From positions 1 through 32,192 of the forward strand of contig CANRNM010000009.1 of NCBI GenBank assembly GCA_947631975.1: a stretch of DNA of 32,192 nt, written 5' to 3'. Below, piece after piece: positions 29,320 to 32,192 of this stretch. Position numbers and translations under genes: made by a program. The number at the start of each line of letters is the position of its first letter. Within the stretch, counting starts at the first letter, position 1. The notes under the pieces were generated by a model that was not told the origin of the DNA, did no database searches, and saw only the letters and a list, made by a program, of their open reading frames with translations. The stretch is from an uncultured Clostridia bacterium. Its GTDB lineage: Bacteria > Bacillota > Clostridia > Lachnospirales > CAG-274.

Positions 29320-29326
29320 TCTGTTT

Positions 29327-29791
29327 TTACATTATTTTGTTCAAAATAAAGTATACCACGGTATAGACAAACAGTATAAAACAGGCAAAATAAATGATGG
29401 TGTTGCTTACTGTAATATTAATGGGCAGATAATATACATCCAGAATGAGCGCGGCAATAAATGAAATATTGACGGCAATATACATAGCCTTATTGCTTAG
29501 CATTATATTTCTTTCATCCTTTGAACGAGTGATATACTTCTTTAAAAGTTTTTCATTCTTTAGAAGCTTTAACATACGTAAAATACCGACCGCGCCTATA
29601 ACCGTAAATACCGCCGAAAGGCTCTCATACTGCACAAGCGACCTTCCTTCGAACTTTGCAATGTAGTCTATATTTGTAAACTTAAGCAATATCATTATTA
29701 TGCCTCCCAAAAGATATACCGCATACAGCATATGTTTTAACATATATTCCTTTTTTGCGCCTTCCATATCAAAGTTATTGTTATTTTCCAT
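29327..29791 (-). CDS. Small multi-TM membrane protein, ancestral operon partner of the HTH gene at 31340
   Basis: Four hydrophobic segments in MENNNNFDMEGAKKEYMLKHMLYAVYLLGGIIMILLKF...; start adjacent to the IS110 left end. Confidence 0.75.
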   Translation of the reverse strand: MENNNNFDMEGAKKEYMLKHMLYAVYLLGGIIMILLKFTNIDYIAKFEGRSLVQYESLSAVFTVIGAVGILRMLKLLKNEKLLKKYITRSKDERNIMLSNKAMYIAVNISFIAALILDVYYLPINITVSNTIIYFACFILFVYTVVYFILNKIM

Positions 29792-29819
29792 TATTTTTCC
29801 TCCTCGTATTATATAGTTA

Positions 29820-30023
29820 TAGTGTTTAAAGCCCTGAAACAGGACTTATGTTATAATGTATAAGATACTGTGGATCAGTGAATTCCTCCTACCACATGAT
29901 GGTTTAATATAAGGCTCTGACCACAGTCTCTTTGTACACTTGTTAATTAGTTAGATACCGCATGACGGTTTATTTAGAACGAGGTTACAATCGCAAGGAG
30001 TACCTGTGGCTCTAAACAGTATC
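29820..30023 (+). ncRNA. Candidate IS110 bridge RNA (5' stem-loop, target-binding loop, donor-binding loop)
   Basis: 5' SL AAGcCCTG-AAA-CAGGaCTT (29829-29847). TBL stem GATACTGTGGaTCAG/CTGACCACAGTcTC (29864-29878/29917-29930). DBL stem GTACaCTTG/CAAGgaGTAC (29934-29942/29994-30003). Guide arms match target and donor. Exact 5' and 3' ends unknown. Confidence 0.8.
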
Positions 30024-30051
30024 AAATTTATTTTAAAAGGAGTTTTTCTGT

Positions 30052-31221
30052 ATGATTTTTGTAGGTATCGATGTTGCTAAGAATAAACATGACTGCTTTA
30101 TTATCAATTCTGATGGTGAAATCCTTTCTGATGTATTCACCATAGAAAACAACAAGGTGGGTTTTGATAAGCTTTATGAGAAAATTACTTCCGTTGCTGT
30201 TGATTTGTCCAATATAAAAGTAGGACTTGAGGCTACGGGACATTACAGCTATAACATTCTGGAGTATCTCCTCAATAAGGGTTTATCTGCGTATGTTATA
30301 AACCCACTACATACTAGTCTTTACAGAAAAAGTCTAAGCCTTAGAAAGACGAAAACCGATAAGGTGGACGCTCGCACTATCGCTATGATGTTAATGTCTG
30401 ATGTAGACCTTAAGTCCTACTCAGATACATTATACCACAACCAAGAGCTAAAGTCACTAACTCGTTATCGTTTTGATAAGGTTTCTGAACGTGCCAAGCT
30501 CAAGCAGTCCGTTTCAAGACTTGTTACCATACTCTTCCCAGAGCTTGAAAAGCTTGTCTCAACTATCCATTCAGCTTCGGTATATGCTTTGCTCTGCGAA
30601 TTTCCCGGTGCTTCCCTTATTGCCAATGCAAATATCACAAGGCTTTCAAACTTATTGATAAAGGCTTCAAAGGGAAGACATACTAAAGACTTTGCTTTGA
30701 CTGTAAAGGAAGCTGCCATAAATTCCATAGGCTCATCTATGCCTGCTAAATCTCTTGAATTAAAGCATACCATAAAGCTTATACAAGAACTAAACAGCGA
30801 AATAGATGAAATAGAAGCCGAAATACTTAATATCATGAATGAGATCGATTCTCCTATTTTAAGCATCCCCGGTATCAACTACCGTATGGGAGCAATGATA
30901 CTTGCCGAAATCGGTGATTTCAACAGATTTGATTCTCCCGATAAGATACTTGCTTATGCAGGTCTTTCTCCCTCTACTTATCAATCGGGACAGCTTATAT
31001 CCTCTCATTCAAAAATGGAGAAAAGAGGTTCCAGATACTTGCGATATGCTCTCTTTAATGCTGCAAAATATGTTTGCATATGGGATCCTACCTTTGCCGC
31101 TTATCTTGCCAAAAAACGTGCCGAAGGTAAGCATTATTATGTTGCAGTATCTCATGCAGCCAAAAAGCTTGTAAGAGTTATTTTTCATCTTGTAAAAACA
31201 GGTGAGCTTTATGCAAAATAA
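30052..31221 (+). CDS. IS110-family transposase/recombinase (DEDD_Tnp_IS110 + Transposase_20)
   Basis: FVGIDVAKNKHDCF, VGLEATGHYSYN, KTDKVDARTIAMM; C-terminal IPGINYRMGAMILAEIGDFNRFDSPDKILAYAGLSPSTYQSG...KRGSRYLRYALFNAA. Confidence 0.97.
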   Translation: MIFVGIDVAKNKHDCFIINSDGEILSDVFTIENNKVGFDKLYEKITSVAVDLSNIKVGLEATGHYSYNILEYLLNKGLSAYVINPLHTSLYRKSLSLRKTKTDKVDARTIAMMLMSDVDLKSYSDTLYHNQELKSLTRYRFDKVSERAKLKQSVSRLVTILFPELEKLVSTIHSASVYALLCEFPGASLIANANITRLSNLLIKASKGRHTKDFALTVKEAAINSIGSSMPAKSLELKHTIKLIQELNSEIDEIEAEILNIMNEIDSPILSIPGINYRMGAMILAEIGDFNRFDSPDKILAYAGLSPSTYQSGQLISSHSKMEKRGSRYLRYALFNAAKYVCIWDPTFAAYLAKKRAEGKHYYVAVSHAAKKLVRVIFHLVKTGELYAK

Positions 31222-31247
31222 CCGTTAATTTTTAAACTCCTTCTTTC

Positions 31248-31270
31248 GAGCACCTTTTGATGCTCTTTTT
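31248..31270 (+). terminator. Terminator of the IS110 transposase transcript
   Basis: GAGCA-ccttttga-TGCTC followed by TTTTT. Confidence 0.75.
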
Positions 31271-31339
31271 GTCATGCAGTTTTCAATGTTCTTTTGATTC
31301 AAAATATTTCTTTGGATTTTAATAATTTTGTCTTGACTT

Positions 31340-31540
31340 TTAATAGTTAGTCTTGTATAAAAATATTTCCTCTATGGGCAGTTCAAAAAGCCTCGATATT
31401 TTGAAAGCAAGCTCCAGAGAGGCGACATACTTTTCCTTTTCAAGCGATATGACCGTCTGCCTTGTAACTCCAAGAGCCTCTGCCAGCCCTTCCTGAGAAA
31501 GCCCTCTTTGCTTTCTCAGCTCTTGTATTCTTGTTTTCAT
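31340..31540 (-). CDS. XRE-family HTH regulator (YozG-like, 66 aa) with 3' end replaced by IS110 sequence
   Basis: MKTRIQELRKQRGLSQEGLAEALGVTRQTVISLEKEKYVASLELAFKISRLFELPIEEIFLYK; final TNY* is encoded by the IS right end. Confidence 0.93.
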   Translation of the reverse strand: MKTRIQELRKQRGLSQEGLAEALGVTRQTVISLEKEKYVASLELAFKISRLFELPIEEIFLYKTNY

Positions 31541-31554
31541 AAAACACCTCCTTA

Positions 31555-31618
31555 TGTAAAGTTAACTTTACAATATCAATATATCATATATAATTATAAA
31601 TGTCAAGTATGCTTTACA
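31555..31618 (-). promoter_or_regulatory. Promoter of the HTH gene flanked by two palindromic operators
   Basis: TTGACA (31606-31601) N17 TATATT (31583-31578); palindromes TGTAAAGTTAACTTTACA (31555-31572) and TGTCAAGTATGCTTTACA (31601-31618). Confidence 0.8.
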
Positions 31619-31640
31619 TTTTTTATAAAAATTATTAAAA

Positions 31641-31667
31641 TACCCGACAGGCAAGGCCTGTCGGGTA
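31641..31667. terminator. Strong hairpin terminator downstream of the GyrI-like gene
   Basis: TACCCGACAGGC-AAG-GCCTGTCGGGTA. Confidence 0.85.
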
Positions 31668-31709
31668 TATGAAGCGTTTTTTATGAAAAATATTCTAAAA
31701 TATATTTTA

Positions 31710-32162
31710 TCACTTTACGGGGAAATAAATATCCGTTTCCCATTCGTCAGCGGGAACATTGTCAACATGGGATATGCGATATATCTCATAGGGCGGAGCG
31801 GCAATTTCATAGCCGTTTTCATTTATCCATCTTACAACGGCTGCATAGGCTTCCGTAAGATTGGCGTAAGAGCCTTTATGCATGGTAACCGCGCATTTTC
31901 CGCCCGAAATTATCCTCGTAGCCTTGTTTGCGTCTTTAATGCCTATACCCACTTCAATATCGCTGTCGTTTTCGTCAAACTCGTCATCGTGGTATATGGC
32001 AAGTACATCTCCCGTTGTGGTTATTGCCTCCCTTGCAATTTTTGTAAACAATATGCCGTAGTACTTTCCGAAGTCCTCAACGGACATACTCTGTCTGCTG
32101 CTCAGTATAGGCATATCTTTGGTTGTTGTGATGCTTATTTTGTAATTGTTCTGATAATCCAT
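31710..32162 (-). CDS. Stand-alone GyrI-like / AraC effector-binding-domain protein
   Basis: MPILSSRQSMSVEDFGKYYGILFTKIAREA...DIEVGIGIKD...AVTMHKGSYANLTEAYAAVVRWINENGYEIAAPPYEIY...ETDIYFPV. Confidence 0.85.
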   Translation of the reverse strand: MDYQNNYKISITTTKDMPILSSRQSMSVEDFGKYYGILFTKIAREAITTTGDVLAIYHDDEFDENDSDIEVGIGIKDANKATRIISGGKCAVTMHKGSYANLTEAYAAVVRWINENGYEIAAPPYEIYRISHVDNVPADEWETDIYFPVK

Positions 32163-32192
32163 AATTTTACCTGTCCTTTCAAAATTTTTGAT

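Larger units (their letters stand above)
29805..31353 (+). mobile_element. IS110-family insertion sequence (proposed boundaries, CT core at 29803-29804 and 31352-31353)
   Basis: DEDD transposase; ends inferred from reconstruction of the uninterrupted operon and from guide matches in the 5' noncoding RNA. Confidence 0.85.

Noticed and set aside
29849-29857. Extended -10 TGTTATAAT as the main bridge-RNA promoter
   Set aside because: It would start transcription after the 5' stem-loop and has no good -35; the RE-LE junction promoter fits better, though a minor internal promoter is possible.
30028-30243. Minus-strand 71-aa ORF over the IS110 transposase start
   Set aside because: Antisense to the transposase N-terminus and its RBS; no independent support.
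30465-31174. ORFs 30465-30878 (-), 30473-30658 (+) and 30902-31174 (+) within the IS110 transposase
   Set aside because: Overlap the intact DEDD transposase; no start signals.
1-32192. CRISPR arrays, tRNA/rRNA genes, prophage or toxin-antitoxin modules
   Set aside because: No direct-repeat/spacer arrays, no tRNA-like or rRNA sequence in the short intergenic gaps, no phage structural genes; the HTH/membrane pair looks like a YozG-type regulator operon rather than a toxin-antitoxin.

Overview
The window is a gene-dense, chromosomal-looking segment of a Clostridia-type Firmicute, judged from YyaC, YlmC/YmxH, a T-box alaS and a LysM protein. About 29.7 kb is mostly housekeeping: dnaB (partial), rplI, a soluble GdpP-like DHH protein, pheA, a split metH pair, tandem HtrA proteases, an amidase, a cyclophilin lipoprotein, yyaC, a LysM/JAB-like membrane protein next to a sensorless histidine kinase, ligA, a frameshifted SAM methyltransferase, map, a DUF2161-like protein, aminopeptidase P, a Xer-like recombinase, ttcA, dfx, trmB, ksgA, and alaS behind a T-box. 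The most interesting feature is at 29.8-31.35 kb: an IS110-family element. From the sequence alone I can propose its CT core, both ends, a 5' noncoding bridge-RNA candidate (5' stem-loop, target-binding loop, donor-binding loop), a promoter formed only at the circular RE-LE junction, and the pre-insertion site. Removing the element restores a translationally coupled HTH regulator/membrane-protein operon (TAATG overlap). The insertion is exactly in that operon's Shine-Dalgarno sequence, and the RNA's target loop matches the site on both sides of the core. All family names come from reading the proteins; no database search was run.
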